From: Frigoribacterium sp. Leaf263
GTDB lineage: Bacteria; Actinomycetota; Actinomycetes; Actinomycetales; Microbacteriaceae
Length of the DNA: 64,000 bases
Assembly (NCBI RefSeq): GCF_001422285.1
Contig: NZ_LMMO01000003.1
Span: forward strand, 139,297 to 203,296
Direction: 5' to 3'
Shown: one piece after another, positions 21,103 through 29,414 of the stretch
Layout of the letters: each line of letters starts with the position of its first letter
Position numbering within the stretch: the stretch's first letter is position 1
Translations under genes and position numbers: made by a program
Notes under the pieces: generated by a model
What the model saw: the letters and a program-made list of their open reading frames with translations, nothing else
Told to the model about the DNA's origin: nothing
Databases searched by the model: none

Positions 21103-21203
21103 AGTCGGATTCAGTTCCGACTCGCAATGCGCTGATTCCCCCCAATCGCGTGTTGCGGTGGCGGCGCCGGTTCCCCCCAATCGGCGCCGCCCCTCTTTCT
21201 TTA
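21103..21203 (+). ncRNA. 6C small RNA
   Basis: Two hairpins each present a loop of exactly six cytosines closed by GATT/AATC (loop 21138-21143) and GGTT/AATC (loop 21173-21178). The first hairpin continues in the TGCG/CGCG and CGCAA/TTGCG stems. The second has a 13-pair stem (21160-21172 with 21179-21191, one G-U) followed by a T-rich tail, forming a terminator. This is the definition of the actinobacterial 6C RNA family (B11 / ncRv13660c in Mycobacterium tuberculosis), known as a C-rich-loop regulator of several mRNAs. The adjacent tad cluster is also the conserved location, as I recall it. The ends are approximate. Confidence 0.92.
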
Positions 21204-21314
21204 ACCCGTCGGTCACCCTCGACGGGTGAGCGAGACCACCCCTCCACAGATCGATGCCGAGGCGGCCTCTCCCCAGTCACCAGACCGAACCGTCTGCTCG
21301 GACGCGGCCGGCTC

Positions 21315-21320
21315 TAGCGT
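21315..21320 (+). promoter_or_regulatory. -10 box of a probable leaderless promoter for the tad-like cluster
   Basis: TAGCGT lies 6 nt before the ATG at 21327. Confidence 0.45.
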
Positions 21321-21326
21321 CCGAGC

Positions 21327-22454
21327 ATGTCCCTTCCGTCGGTCGCTCCCGCCCTCCCCGTCCTCCCGTCCGCCTCCGGCTCGTCCGCCTCCGGTCACCC
21401 GGGGCTCACCCGGGAGTCGGGCTCGGGCCGGTTCGTCCCCGCGCTCGTGACGGGTCCGATCATCGACCGGGGTACAGAGCGGCAGAACGGGGGACACCGA
21501 TACCCTGACCGTTCGCGCGGCGCACCCTTCGGGCCCCTCCGTGACCTGATCGACGAGCCCGGGGTCACCGACGTTTTCGTCAACGGGGGACGAGGCACCT
21601 GGGTCGACCGCGGCTCCGGCCTGCGACCGGACGGCCTCGTGCATCTCTCGGACGAGGCGGCGAGGGCGTTGGCGACACGACTCGTCGCCGCGGGCGGCCG
21701 TCACGTCGACGAGGCGAGCCCGTGCGTGGACGTGCGTCTCGACGAGGGCATCCGCGTCCACGTCGTCCTTCCGCCCGTCTCGACCGTGGGGACCCTGCTC
21801 TCCATCCGCCTCCCGCGACGCGCACCCCTCTCTCTCGACGCGTTGTCCGCGCAGGGGTTCTTCGCCGCGGTCGACGAGACCGAGGTGAGGGAGTGCGTGG
21901 CGCGACGGGCGAACGTCCTCATCACCGGGGCGGGAGGCGCGGGCAAGACGACGTTCCTGGCGGGCCTGCTCTCGGAGGCCGATCCCTCCGATCGCATCGT
22001 GACCCTCGAGGACGTCGCCGAGCTGCGGGTCGATCATCCCCACGTCGTGGCGCTCGAGGCCAGACAGCCCAATCTCGAGGGCGTCGGAGGCGTCGATCTC
22101 GCTCGGCTCCTCCGCGAGGCCCTCCGGATGCGCCCCGATCGGCTCGTCGTGGGCGAATGCCGGGGCGTCGAGGTGCGCGACCTCCTCTCGGCGCTCAACA
22201 CCGGACACGACGGCGGCGCGGGCACCCTCCATGCGAACGGCCTCGCCGACGTCCCCGCGCGGCTCGAGGCCCTCGGCGCGGTCGCCGGGTTGAGCCCCGA
22301 CGCCCTGGCCCGCCAGGCCGTCAGCGCCTTCGACGCGGTGTTCCACCTCGAGCGGACGCCCGAGGGCCGCCGCCTCGCTCAGGTGGGGCGGCTCGTGCTC
22401 GACGGACGCGGCGCCCTCGTCGCTCGACCGGGGCTCGGCCGACGTGGCGGCTGA
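21327..22454 (+). CDS. tadA: TadA/VirB11-type secretion ATPase
   Basis: Predicted to power assembly of the Flp/Tad-type filament encoded downstream. Of 375 aa, the first 65 are Ser/Pro/Gly-rich and unconserved. Then come the N-terminal VirB11 domain (FGPLRDLIDEPGVTDVFVNG), Walker A GAGGAGKTT at 201-209, an Asp box (VTLEDVAEL), a Walker B region (RPDRLVVGECRG) and a His box (GTLHANG). The ATG at 21327 is supported by a -10 box 6 nt upstream, although the real start could be further in. It corresponds to Rv3659c in position. The gene normally upstream of it (Rv3660c/Ssd, a CpaE-like ATPase) is missing here. Confidence 0.9.
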   Translation: MSLPSVAPALPVLPSASGSSASGHPGLTRESGSGRFVPALVTGPIIDRGTERQNGGHRYPDRSRGAPFGPLRDLIDEPGVTDVFVNGGRGTWVDRGSGLRPDGLVHLSDEAARALATRLVAAGGRHVDEASPCVDVRLDEGIRVHVVLPPVSTVGTLLSIRLPRRAPLSLDALSAQGFFAAVDETEVRECVARRANVLITGAGGAGKTTFLAGLLSEADPSDRIVTLEDVAELRVDHPHVVALEARQPNLEGVGGVDLARLLREALRMRPDRLVVGECRGVEVRDLLSALNTGHDGGAGTLHANGLADVPARLEALGAVAGLSPDALARQAVSAFDAVFHLERTPEGRRLAQVGRLVLDGRGALVARPGLGRRGG

Positions 22455-23472
22455 GCGGGCCGGGCGTCCCGTCGCCGTCACCCCGGCGTCGACGGTCGTC
22501 GAGCGGATCGCCGTGCTGCTCTCCGCCGGCGTCGTCCCGGCGTCGGCGTGGCGCCATGTGGCGGAGTCGGAGCCGCCAGGACCCGTGCGGACGGTGACGA
22601 CCGCCGTCGCCGACGAGGCGGTCACGGGCACCGCGATCTCCGATGCCCTGGGGGCCGCCCTCGACGGCGAGGTCTTCGCCGGCTCGCGCGACCGGCTGCG
22701 GCATCAGCTCGACTGGCAGCAGGTGGCATCCGCCTGGTACGTCGCGGAGCGCAGCGGAGCGCCGCTGGCCGACTGTCTGCGGACCTTCGTGGTGGGGCTC
22801 CGGGCGGCGGAGGCGGCGCGGCGCGAGGTCGACGTGGCCCTGAGCGGCCCTCGATCGACCGGCCGCATCGTGCTCGCCCTCCCTCCGGTCGGACTCCTCT
22901 TCTCGCTCGGCATGGGCTTCGACACGGCGGGCGTCCTCTTCGCGACGCCGATCGGGTGGTCGTGCCTCGGGCTCGGCGGAGCGCTCGTCGGCGTGGCCCG
23001 AGCCTGGAACGCGAAGCTGGTGGCACGGGCGACCCCCCGGGGGCCGGTGCCCGGACTCCGTCTGGAGCTCCTCGCCGTCGCCGTGTCGGGTGGCGCGTCT
23101 TGGGAGAAGGGCCTCGGCCTGGTCCGAGGGGCGTTCGCGAGATTCCCGGCGGCGATCGCCCGCGAGGCCGTGCCGGGCGCTCCGACGCGTGCGGCTGCGG
23201 GTGCGGTGCCGACGACTGCCCCGGACCCCGAGCAGGACTGCCTCGACGTCCTCGACCTCTCGCGCCGGGCCGGCGCCCCGGCGGTCGAGCTGCTCCGTGC
23301 CACCGCTCGCGAACGCCGCCTCGAGTCCGCTGCGGCGTCTCAGGCGGCGGCCGCGCGTCTGGGGTCGACGCTCATGCTCCCGCTCGGTCTCTGCGTGCTG
23401 CCGGCCTTCCTCGTCGTCGCCGTCGTGCCGCTCGTGGTGTCGCTCGTCTCCTCCACAACGGCCACCTGGTGA
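22444..23472 (+). CDS. Type II secretion F domain protein (TadB/TadC-like)
   Basis: A 342-aa integral membrane platform protein of the Tad system. Cytoplasmic helical T2SSF segments (about residues 14-125 and 200-310) alternate with hydrophobic stretches (VLALPPVGLLFSLGMGF, ATPIGWSCLGLGGALVG and the C-terminal LMLPLGLCVLPAFLVVAVVP). The start overlaps tadA by 11 bases. Many tad loci carry separate tadB and tadC; here a single protein has both halves, which may be a fusion or simply the compact form of this lineage. Confidence 0.82.
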   Translation: MAAERAGRPVAVTPASTVVERIAVLLSAGVVPASAWRHVAESEPPGPVRTVTTAVADEAVTGTAISDALGAALDGEVFAGSRDRLRHQLDWQQVASAWYVAERSGAPLADCLRTFVVGLRAAEAARREVDVALSGPRSTGRIVLALPPVGLLFSLGMGFDTAGVLFATPIGWSCLGLGGALVGVARAWNAKLVARATPRGPVPGLRLELLAVAVSGGASWEKGLGLVRGAFARFPAAIAREAVPGAPTRAAAGAVPTTAPDPEQDCLDVLDLSRRAGAPAVELLRATARERRLESAAASQAAAARLGSTLMLPLGLCVLPAFLVVAVVPLVVSLVSSTTATW

Positions 23473-23575
23473 CCGACGTCCCCACCCGGGAACGCCCCGT
23501 CGACCGACCCGGTCCCTCGTCTCCGAGACTCGATCCAGGCCACAGACGGTGGCCCCCAGAACAGTAAGGAACACC

Positions 23576-23821
23576 GTGACAACGCGATTCGTCTCTGAAC
23601 GGCCCGATCCGACCCCCTCCTTCCCCTCGCAGACCAGCCCGTCCACCCCCGGCGCCCTCCGGCGACTGCTCGCGGCCGACGACGGGGCGGCGACCGCCGA
23701 GTACGCCATCGTCATCATGGCGGCCGTCGGGTTCGCCGGACTCCTGGTCGTCATCATGCGGTCGGACGAGGTCAGGGGGACCCTCTCCGATCTGGTCCGA
23801 TCCGCGCTCACGGTGGGTTGA
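23576..23821 (+). CDS. Flp/DUF4244-type pilin-like small protein
   Basis: An 81-residue protein with a 30-residue polar leader, then DDGAATAEYAIVIMAAVGFAG. The GxxxxEY motif followed by a hydrophobic helix is the signature for Flp-type prepilin peptidase cleavage after Gly. It corresponds to DUF4244 proteins (Rv3656c position) and is the candidate major subunit of the filament. The GTG start is decided by aagga a few bases upstream. No prepilin peptidase is encoded in the window. Confidence 0.85.
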   Translation: MTTRFVSERPDPTPSFPSQTSPSTPGALRRLLAADDGAATAEYAIVIMAAVGFAGLLVVIMRSDEVRGTLSDLVRSALTVG

Positions 23822-23824
23822 CGT

Positions 23825-24181
23825 GTGCGGCCCCGCACCGTGCGTCCTCGTCTCGCAGCCGACGACGGCAGCGTCGTCGCCGAGTTCGCCCTCGTGGTGC
23901 CGGCCCTCCTGTCCGTCCTCGGGCTCGCCGTGATGGTCGCCGGCGCCGGTGTGCAGACCATCCGACTGGCCGACGCAGCCGCCGTCGTCGCCCGGCAGAC
24001 CGCGCGAGGCGGAGCCGACTCGGTGCCGGGCACGCTCGCCGCTCTGGCTCCGGGTGCGGTGATGGTCACGTCGGTCGAGGGCGATCTGATCTGCGTGCGG
24101 CTCACGCGTTCCGTGGATCTGGGGCCGGTCGAGGCGGTGCAGCTGTCCGGGCGGAGCTGCGCCCCCACGGCGGGCGGATGA
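23825..24181 (+). CDS. TadE-like minor pseudopilin
   Basis: A 118-aa protein with a short basic N-terminus, then DDGSVVAEFALVVPALLSVLG. This is a GxxxxEF cleavage motif and hydrophobic helix typical of TadE, followed by a Cys-containing periplasmic part (LICVRLT and GRSCAPT, perhaps a disulfide). It starts within a few bases of the upstream stop; GTG at 23823 or 23825 is out of frame or in frame respectively, and 23825 gives the conserved product. It overlaps the next gene by four bases (ATGA). Confidence 0.8.
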   Translation: MRPRTVRPRLAADDGSVVAEFALVVPALLSVLGLAVMVAGAGVQTIRLADAAAVVARQTARGGADSVPGTLAALAPGAVMVTSVEGDLICVRLTRSVDLGPVEAVQLSGRSCAPTAGG

Positions 24182-24570
24182 CCCGCTCGGAGCTCGAGCG
24201 TCACAGTCTCCGCGACGACTCCGGGTCCGCATCCGTGGTCGCCGTCGGAACGCTGGTCGCCGTCGTCTCCCTCGTCGTCGCCACGTCGATCGCGTCGGGC
24301 GCCCTCGTGGAGCGCAGCAGGGCGGCCGGCGCTGCCGACGCGTCCGCCCTGGCCGGCGCCGACGTCGCCGCCGGGCTGACAGCGGGCGCCGTCTGCGATG
24401 TCGCGGGTCGTGTTGCCGCGGCGAACGGGACGACCCTCCTCTCATGTCGGACCGACGGCCCCGTCGTGACCGTCCAAGTGTCGAGCGCCTTCGGCCCCGT
24501 CTCCGTGACGGCGTCCGCGACGGCGGGACCACCACCGGACGCGGCGCCTCGACCCTCGACCACGCCGTGA
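24178..24570 (+). CDS. Rv3654c-type TadE/TadG-like protein
   Basis: A 130-aa protein with an N-terminal segment DDSGSASVVAVGTLVAVVSL, one hydrophobic helix and SRAAGAADASALAGADVAAG, which is characteristic of the Rv3654c family at the end of actinobacterial tad clusters. It lacks the Glu at the +5 position of the prepilin motif, so processing is doubtful. Two cysteines (AVCDVAG, LLSCRTD) could pair. It overlaps the TadE-like gene by four bases. Confidence 0.8.
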   Translation: MTRSELERHSLRDDSGSASVVAVGTLVAVVSLVVATSIASGALVERSRAAGAADASALAGADVAAGLTAGAVCDVAGRVAAANGTTLLSCRTDGPVVTVQVSSAFGPVSVTASATAGPPPDAAPRPSTTP

Positions 24571-24593
24571 GCAAGTCGCGAGTGCGGTGTGTG

Positions 24594-24599
24594 TATGGT
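24594..24599 (+). promoter_or_regulatory. Possible -10 box for topA
   Basis: TATGGT is about 109 bases before the topA GTG, in the gap after the tad cluster. topA has a good Shine-Dalgarno (aaggag), so it is not leaderless. Confidence 0.35.
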
Positions 24600-24707
24600 G
24601 TGCCTGTCGGCAGCCAGCCCGTCGCACCCGGCCCGGAGGGACATCGTCCCCCGGCCCCGCCGATCTCTCTCGATCGGCCGTACACGTTCCACAATCCAAG
24701 GAGTCCC

Positions 24708-27620
24708 GTGCCAGGCACGAAGAAACTGGTCATCGTCGAGTCGCCCGCGAAGGCCAAGACGATCGCCCAGTACCTCGGCAGCGGATACGAGGTCCTCGCA
24801 TCCGTCGGCCACATCCGCGACCTCATCGAGCCGAAGAACCTCCCGCCCGAGATGAAGAAGGGCTCGCTCGGCAAGTTCTCCGTCGACGTCGAGAACGGCT
24901 TCGAGCCCTACTACGTCGTCTCCGACGCCAAGAAGAAGACCGTCGCCGATCTCAAGCGCGCGCTGAAGACCGCGGACGAGCTGTACCTCGCCACTGATGA
25001 GGACCGCGAGGGCGAGGCCATCGCGTGGCACCTGCTCCAGGAGTTGAAGCCCAAGGTCCCCGTCAAGCGGATGGTGTTCCACGAGATCACCAAAGACGCG
25101 ATCCAGAAGGCGCAGGAGAACACCCGCGAGCTCGACACCGCGCTGGTCGACGCGCAGGAGACGCGTCGGATCCTCGACCGCCTCTACGGGTTCGAGGTCT
25201 CTCCGGTCCTCTGGCGCAAGGTCGGGCCGGGTCTGTCGGCGGGCCGTGTCCAGTCGGCCGCCACCCGCCTGGTCGTCGATCGCGAGCGCGAGCGTCTCGC
25301 GTTCGTGTCGGCCACCTACTGGGATCTCACGGCGACGTTCGAGCCCTCGAGCGGGTCGGTCGCATTCTCGTCGAAGCTCGTCCGGGTCAACGGCTCGCGG
25401 GTCGCGAGCGGTCGCGACTTCGACGACCGCGGTCAGCTGAAGAGCGAGTCGGTCTCGCTCGACGAGACGACGGCGCAGGCTCTCACCCGCGCCCTGGAGT
25501 CCGACGGCGTCGCGATCGAGGTCACCTCGGTCGAGTCGAAGCCCTACACGCGCCGTCCCGCGGCGCCGTTCACGACATCGACGCTCCAGCAGGAGGCGGC
25601 GCGCAAGCTCCGGTTCTCGGCTCGTCAGACCATGAGCGTCGCCCAGTCGCTCTACGAGAACGGCCACATCACCTACATGCGGACCGACTCGCCGTCGCTC
25701 TCGCAGCAGGCCATCGACGCGGCGCGCAACCAGGCGTCGAAGCTGTACGGCGCCGAGACCGTCCCGGCCAAGCCCCGGCTCTACACCGGCAAGAGCAAGA
25801 ACGCTCAGGAGGCGCACGAGGCGATCCGGCCGTCGGGCGACACCTTCCGGACCCCGTCCGAGATGTCGAGCTCGCTCCGCGGCAACGACTGGAAGCTCTA
25901 CGACCTCATCTGGAAGCGCACCGTCGCGTCGCAGATGGCCGATGCGAAGGGCTCGACGGCCTCGGTCGTCGTCGCCGCGACGACACCGGGTGCCGTCGAG
26001 GGCATCGCGTCCCGAGCCGCCGAGGGCACGCTCGCCGAGTTCACCGCCTCGGGAACGGTCATCACGTTCCGCGGCTTCCTCAACGCCTACGAAGAGGGGC
26101 GCGACGAGGACCGCCACGGCTCGGCGGAGCCCGCCGACGCCAAGCTCCCCCCGCTGACCGTCGGTCAGTCGCTCTCCCTCGACGAGATCGAGGCCAAGGG
26201 GCACGACACGAGCGCTCCGCCGCGCTACACGGAGGCCAGCCTCGTCAAGACCCTCGAAGAGCTCGGGATCGGGCGTCCGTCGACCTACGCCGCCATCATG
26301 TCGACCATCGTCGACCGCGGCTACGTGACCCCGCGGGGCACCGCGCTGGTGCCGAACTGGATCGCGTTCTCGGTGGTTCGCCTGCTCGAGGAGTACTTCG
26401 GCGACCTCGTGCAGTACGACTTCACCGCCAGCATGGAAGACGACCTCGACCTCATCGCCGGGGGAGACGCCGACCGGGTCGACTGGCTCAATGGCTTCTA
26501 CTTCGGAAACGAGCAGCACCGGGGCCTCCGCAAGGTGATCGACAACCTCGGGGACATCGACGCTCGGGACATCAACTCGATCCCGCTGGGCGAGGGTCTG
26601 ACGCTCCGCATCGGACGCTACGGCCCCTATCTCGAGGCACCCGGCGCAGACCCCGAGACCCCTCGACGCGTCAACGTCCCGGAGGACCTCGCCCCCGACG
26701 AGCTCACCGCCGCGAAGGCTCGAGAGCTGATCGATGCGCCGGTCGTCGGCGACCGCGTGCTCGGCGTCAACCCCGAGACCGGCAAGGAGGTCGTCGCGAA
26801 GGACGGCCGCTTCGGTCCGTACGTGACCGAGCGCACCCCCGAGGAGGTCGAGGCCGACCCGAGCACGGGCGAGGTCGTCGAGGCGACCCCCGCCGTCGCC
26901 GAGCCCGCTGCGGCGAAGCCGAAGAGGGCTCCCGCGAAGAAGGCCGCGCCGAAGGAGCGCACGTCGTCGCTCTTCAAGAGCATGCACGTCGACACGGTGG
27001 ATCTCGAGACCGCCCTGCGTCTGCTCGACCTCCCGCGCGTCGTCGGGGTCGACCCCGAGAGCGGCGAGGAGATCCAGGCCCAGAACGGCCGCTACGGTCC
27101 GTACCTCAAGAAAGGAGCCGACACCCGGTCGCTCACCAGCGAGGATCAGATCTTCGACATCGATCTGGCTGGCGCCATCGAGCTCTACGCCCAGCCGAAG
27201 TACGGCGCGAAGCGCGCCAGCAGCGCGCTCAAGGAGTTCGAGGCCGACCCGGTCAGCGGCAAGCCCATCAAGGTGAAGGACGGCCGATTCGGTCCGTACG
27301 TGACCGACGGCGAGACGAACGCCACGATCCCCCGTGGCGAGACCGTCGAGGAGGTGGACTTCGATCGGGCCGTGCAGCTGATCGCCGACAAGCGCGCCAA
27401 GGGGCCGGCCAAGAAGCCCGCCGCGAAGAAGCCGGCCGCTAAGAAGCCGGCGGCGAAGAAGCCCGCCGCGAAGAAGCCGGCCGCCGCGAAGACGACCGCT
27501 TCCAAGACGACGACCGCCGCCAAGACGACGACCGCTGCCAAGAAGCCGGCGGCCAAGAAGCCGGCTGCCGCGAAGACGACCGCCGCCGAGAAGCCGGCCG
27601 CCGAGAAGCCGTCCGAGTAG
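24708..27620 (+). CDS. topA: DNA topoisomerase I
   Basis: Type IA enzyme relaxing negative supercoils. The 970-aa product opens with KLVIVESPAKAKTI (Toprim), has DEDREGEAIAWHL, and the active-site Tyr323 in TYMRTDSPSLS. There are no Cys zinc fingers. C-terminal repeats of the type DPxSGKPIKVKDGRFGPYVTDG occupy about residues 640-890, then a Lys/Ala/Pro-rich basic tail from about 897. Basic tails of this kind in actinobacterial TopA aid DNA binding and processivity. The GTG start at 24708 has aaggag upstream; the frame extends further 5' but without similarity. The tmk start overlaps its stop by one base. Confidence 0.97.
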   Translation: MPGTKKLVIVESPAKAKTIAQYLGSGYEVLASVGHIRDLIEPKNLPPEMKKGSLGKFSVDVENGFEPYYVVSDAKKKTVADLKRALKTADELYLATDEDREGEAIAWHLLQELKPKVPVKRMVFHEITKDAIQKAQENTRELDTALVDAQETRRILDRLYGFEVSPVLWRKVGPGLSAGRVQSAATRLVVDRERERLAFVSATYWDLTATFEPSSGSVAFSSKLVRVNGSRVASGRDFDDRGQLKSESVSLDETTAQALTRALESDGVAIEVTSVESKPYTRRPAAPFTTSTLQQEAARKLRFSARQTMSVAQSLYENGHITYMRTDSPSLSQQAIDAARNQASKLYGAETVPAKPRLYTGKSKNAQEAHEAIRPSGDTFRTPSEMSSSLRGNDWKLYDLIWKRTVASQMADAKGSTASVVVAATTPGAVEGIASRAAEGTLAEFTASGTVITFRGFLNAYEEGRDEDRHGSAEPADAKLPPLTVGQSLSLDEIEAKGHDTSAPPRYTEASLVKTLEELGIGRPSTYAAIMSTIVDRGYVTPRGTALVPNWIAFSVVRLLEEYFGDLVQYDFTASMEDDLDLIAGGDADRVDWLNGFYFGNEQHRGLRKVIDNLGDIDARDINSIPLGEGLTLRIGRYGPYLEAPGADPETPRRVNVPEDLAPDELTAAKARELIDAPVVGDRVLGVNPETGKEVVAKDGRFGPYVTERTPEEVEADPSTGEVVEATPAVAEPAAAKPKRAPAKKAAPKERTSSLFKSMHVDTVDLETALRLLDLPRVVGVDPESGEEIQAQNGRYGPYLKKGADTRSLTSEDQIFDIDLAGAIELYAQPKYGAKRASSALKEFEADPVSGKPIKVKDGRFGPYVTDGETNATIPRGETVEEVDFDRAVQLIADKRAKGPAKKPAAKKPAAKKPAAKKPAAKKPAAAKTTASKTTTAAKTTTAAKKPAAKKPAAAKTTAAEKPAAEKPSE
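27397..27610 (+). repeat. Lys/Ala/Pro repeat tail of topA
   Basis: Near-tandem copies of KKPAAKKPAA and AKTTTAAK encoded by repeated aagaagccggcggc blocks. It is low-complexity and probably variable in length between strains. Confidence 0.85.
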
Positions 27621-28240
27621 TGGCGGGGCTCTTCATCACGCTCGAGGGTGGCGACGGTTCGGGCAAGACGACCCAGGCCGGCCTGCTCGAGGCCTGGCTC
27701 GTCGAAAGCGGTCGCTCGGTGGTCCGCACGCGAGAGCCGGGTGGCACGGATCTCGGCGTCGAGCTGCGTGAGATCGTCCTGCACCGACGAGGTCACATCG
27801 CGCCCCGGGCCGAGGCGCTGCTCTACGCCGCCGATCGGGCCCACCACGTCGACACTCTCGTCCGGCCGGCCCTCGATCGGGGCGACGTCGTGCTCCAGGA
27901 CCGGTACATCGACTCGTCCGTCGCGTACCAGGGTGCCGGCCGCGTGCTCGGAGGCGACGAGATCCGGACCCTGTCCGACTGGGCGACCGGCGGTCTCGCG
28001 CCCGATGTCACCGTGCTGCTCGACCTCGACGAGCTCGAGGGCCGGCGCCGGCTCGACGGCGCGCGCACCGACTACGACCGCCTCGAGTCCGAGAAGGCCG
28101 AGTTCCATGCGCGGGTGCGGGCCGCGTACCTCGCGATCGCCGAGTCGGAGCCCGACCGCTTCGTCGTCATCGACGCCACCCGGCCCCAGTCCGAGATCGC
28201 CGAGGTCATCCGCCGACGCGTCTCCGGTCTGCTGGCGTGA
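27620..28240 (+). CDS. tmk: Thymidylate kinase
   Basis: Phosphorylates dTMP to dTDP. The 206-aa product has Walker A EGGDGSGKTT, the TREPGGT motif, QDRYIDSSVAYQG and a LID region (RRLDGARTDYDR). It begins at a GTG sharing one base with the topA stop and is followed by holB through a GTGA overlap. Together topA-tmk-holB form a tightly coupled replication operon, conserved in actinobacteria. Confidence 0.96.
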   Translation: MAGLFITLEGGDGSGKTTQAGLLEAWLVESGRSVVRTREPGGTDLGVELREIVLHRRGHIAPRAEALLYAADRAHHVDTLVRPALDRGDVVLQDRYIDSSVAYQGAGRVLGGDEIRTLSDWATGGLAPDVTVLLDLDELEGRRRLDGARTDYDRLESEKAEFHARVRAAYLAIAESEPDRFVVIDATRPQSEIAEVIRRRVSGLLA

Positions 28241-29400
28241 CCGTCACGGCAGGGTCGTTCTGGGACGGCCTGACGGGGCAGACCGAGGCGATCGAGACCC
28301 TGCGCGCCGCCGCCTCGACGCAACCCGGCAACTCGTCGATGACGCACTCGTGGTTGATCACCGGCCCTCCGGGGTCGGGGCGATCGAATCTCGCGTACGC
28401 GTTCGCCGCCGCGCTGCTGGCCCGGGGCGACGACGACGCGGCTGCGACCATCCGCCAGGTCGGAGCTCGATCGCACCCCGATCTGGCCGTCCTCAGCACC
28501 GAGCGCATCATCATCACGATCGACGAGGTCCGGTCGCTGGTCGCCGCGTCGCAGTTCTCGCCCTCGGTCGGCCGCTACCGCGTGGTCGTCATCGAAGACG
28601 CCGACCGGATGACCGAGCGCACGTCGAACCTGCTGCTCAAGGCGCTGGAGGAGCCGCCGCCCCGCACGGTCTGGATCCTCTGTGCGCCGAGCGAGGCCGA
28701 CCTGATCCCCACGATCCGGTCGCGCGTCCGCGGAGTGCGGCTGCGCGTCCCCTCGGTGGCCGACGTCGCCGCCCTCATCGAGCGTCGGGACGGTGTCGAT
28801 CACGACACCGCCCTCGTCGCTGCGCGCGAGGCCCAGAGCCACATCGGCATGGCGCACCGTCTCGCCACCAACCCCGAGGCCCGGGACCGCCGTCGACGCA
28901 CACTCGAGACCGCTCTCGCCATCCGCTCCGTCTCGGACGCCGTGCAGGCCGCCGCCACGCTCCTCGCCGTGGCGGGCGACGACGCCAAGGCGATCACGAC
29001 GGAGCGGGACGCCGACGAGCGCGCCAGTGCGCTCCGGTCGCTCGGGGTAGAGCCCGGCGGCACCGTCCCGCCGGCCCTCCGCAGCCAGCTGCGCGCGCTC
29101 GACGACGACCAGAAGCGCCGGGCCACCCGCAGTCTCCGGGACGGCATCGACCGCATCATGGTCGACCTGCTCTCGCTCTACCGCGACGTCCTGCTGCTGC
29201 ATCTCGGGGTCGCCGACGAGCCGATCAATCAGAGCATGCGAGGCCGCCTCGACGACGCGACCCGCGCCTCCTCGCCGGCCAGCACCCTCGCGGTGATGGA
29301 TGCCATCGCCGTCGCCCGCCGGCGCATCGAGTCGAACGTCTCGCCGGTGCTCGCGCTCGAGGCCATGCTCGTCGCCATCAGCAGACACGCGGTCAGGTGA
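28237..29400 (+). CDS. holB: DNA polymerase III delta-prime subunit
   Basis: A non-catalytic clamp-loader partner of DnaX. The 387-aa AAA+ protein has a degenerate Walker A (GPPGSGRSN, with Arg in place of the catalytic Lys), VVIEDADRMTERTSNLLLKA, LEEPPPRTVWILCAPS and the SRV sensor segment. There is no zinc module. Loss of the Lys fits the family role as a stator without ATP hydrolysis. It is translationally coupled to tmk. Confidence 0.94.
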   Translation: MTVTAGSFWDGLTGQTEAIETLRAAASTQPGNSSMTHSWLITGPPGSGRSNLAYAFAAALLARGDDDAAATIRQVGARSHPDLAVLSTERIIITIDEVRSLVAASQFSPSVGRYRVVVIEDADRMTERTSNLLLKALEEPPPRTVWILCAPSEADLIPTIRSRVRGVRLRVPSVADVAALIERRDGVDHDTALVAAREAQSHIGMAHRLATNPEARDRRRRTLETALAIRSVSDAVQAAATLLAVAGDDAKAITTERDADERASALRSLGVEPGGTVPPALRSQLRALDDDQKRRATRSLRDGIDRIMVDLLSLYRDVLLLHLGVADEPINQSMRGRLDDATRASSPASTLAVMDAIAVARRRIESNVSPVLALEAMLVAISRHAVR

Positions 29401-29414
29401 GGCAAGATGGCCTG

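Larger units (their letters stand above)
20950..21326. other. Intergenic region between acs and tadA
   Basis: This 377-base gap holds a possible acs -10 (minus strand TAGTGT, 21003-21008), the 6C small RNA with its promoter and terminator (21091-21203), and the tadA -10 box (21315-21320). I see no credible protein-coding gene. Confidence 0.7.

Noticed and set aside
24201-26987. Minus-strand open frame of about 930 codons across topA
   Set aside because: Complement of topA and the tad-like end; repetitive Arg/Leu/Asp content and no motif.
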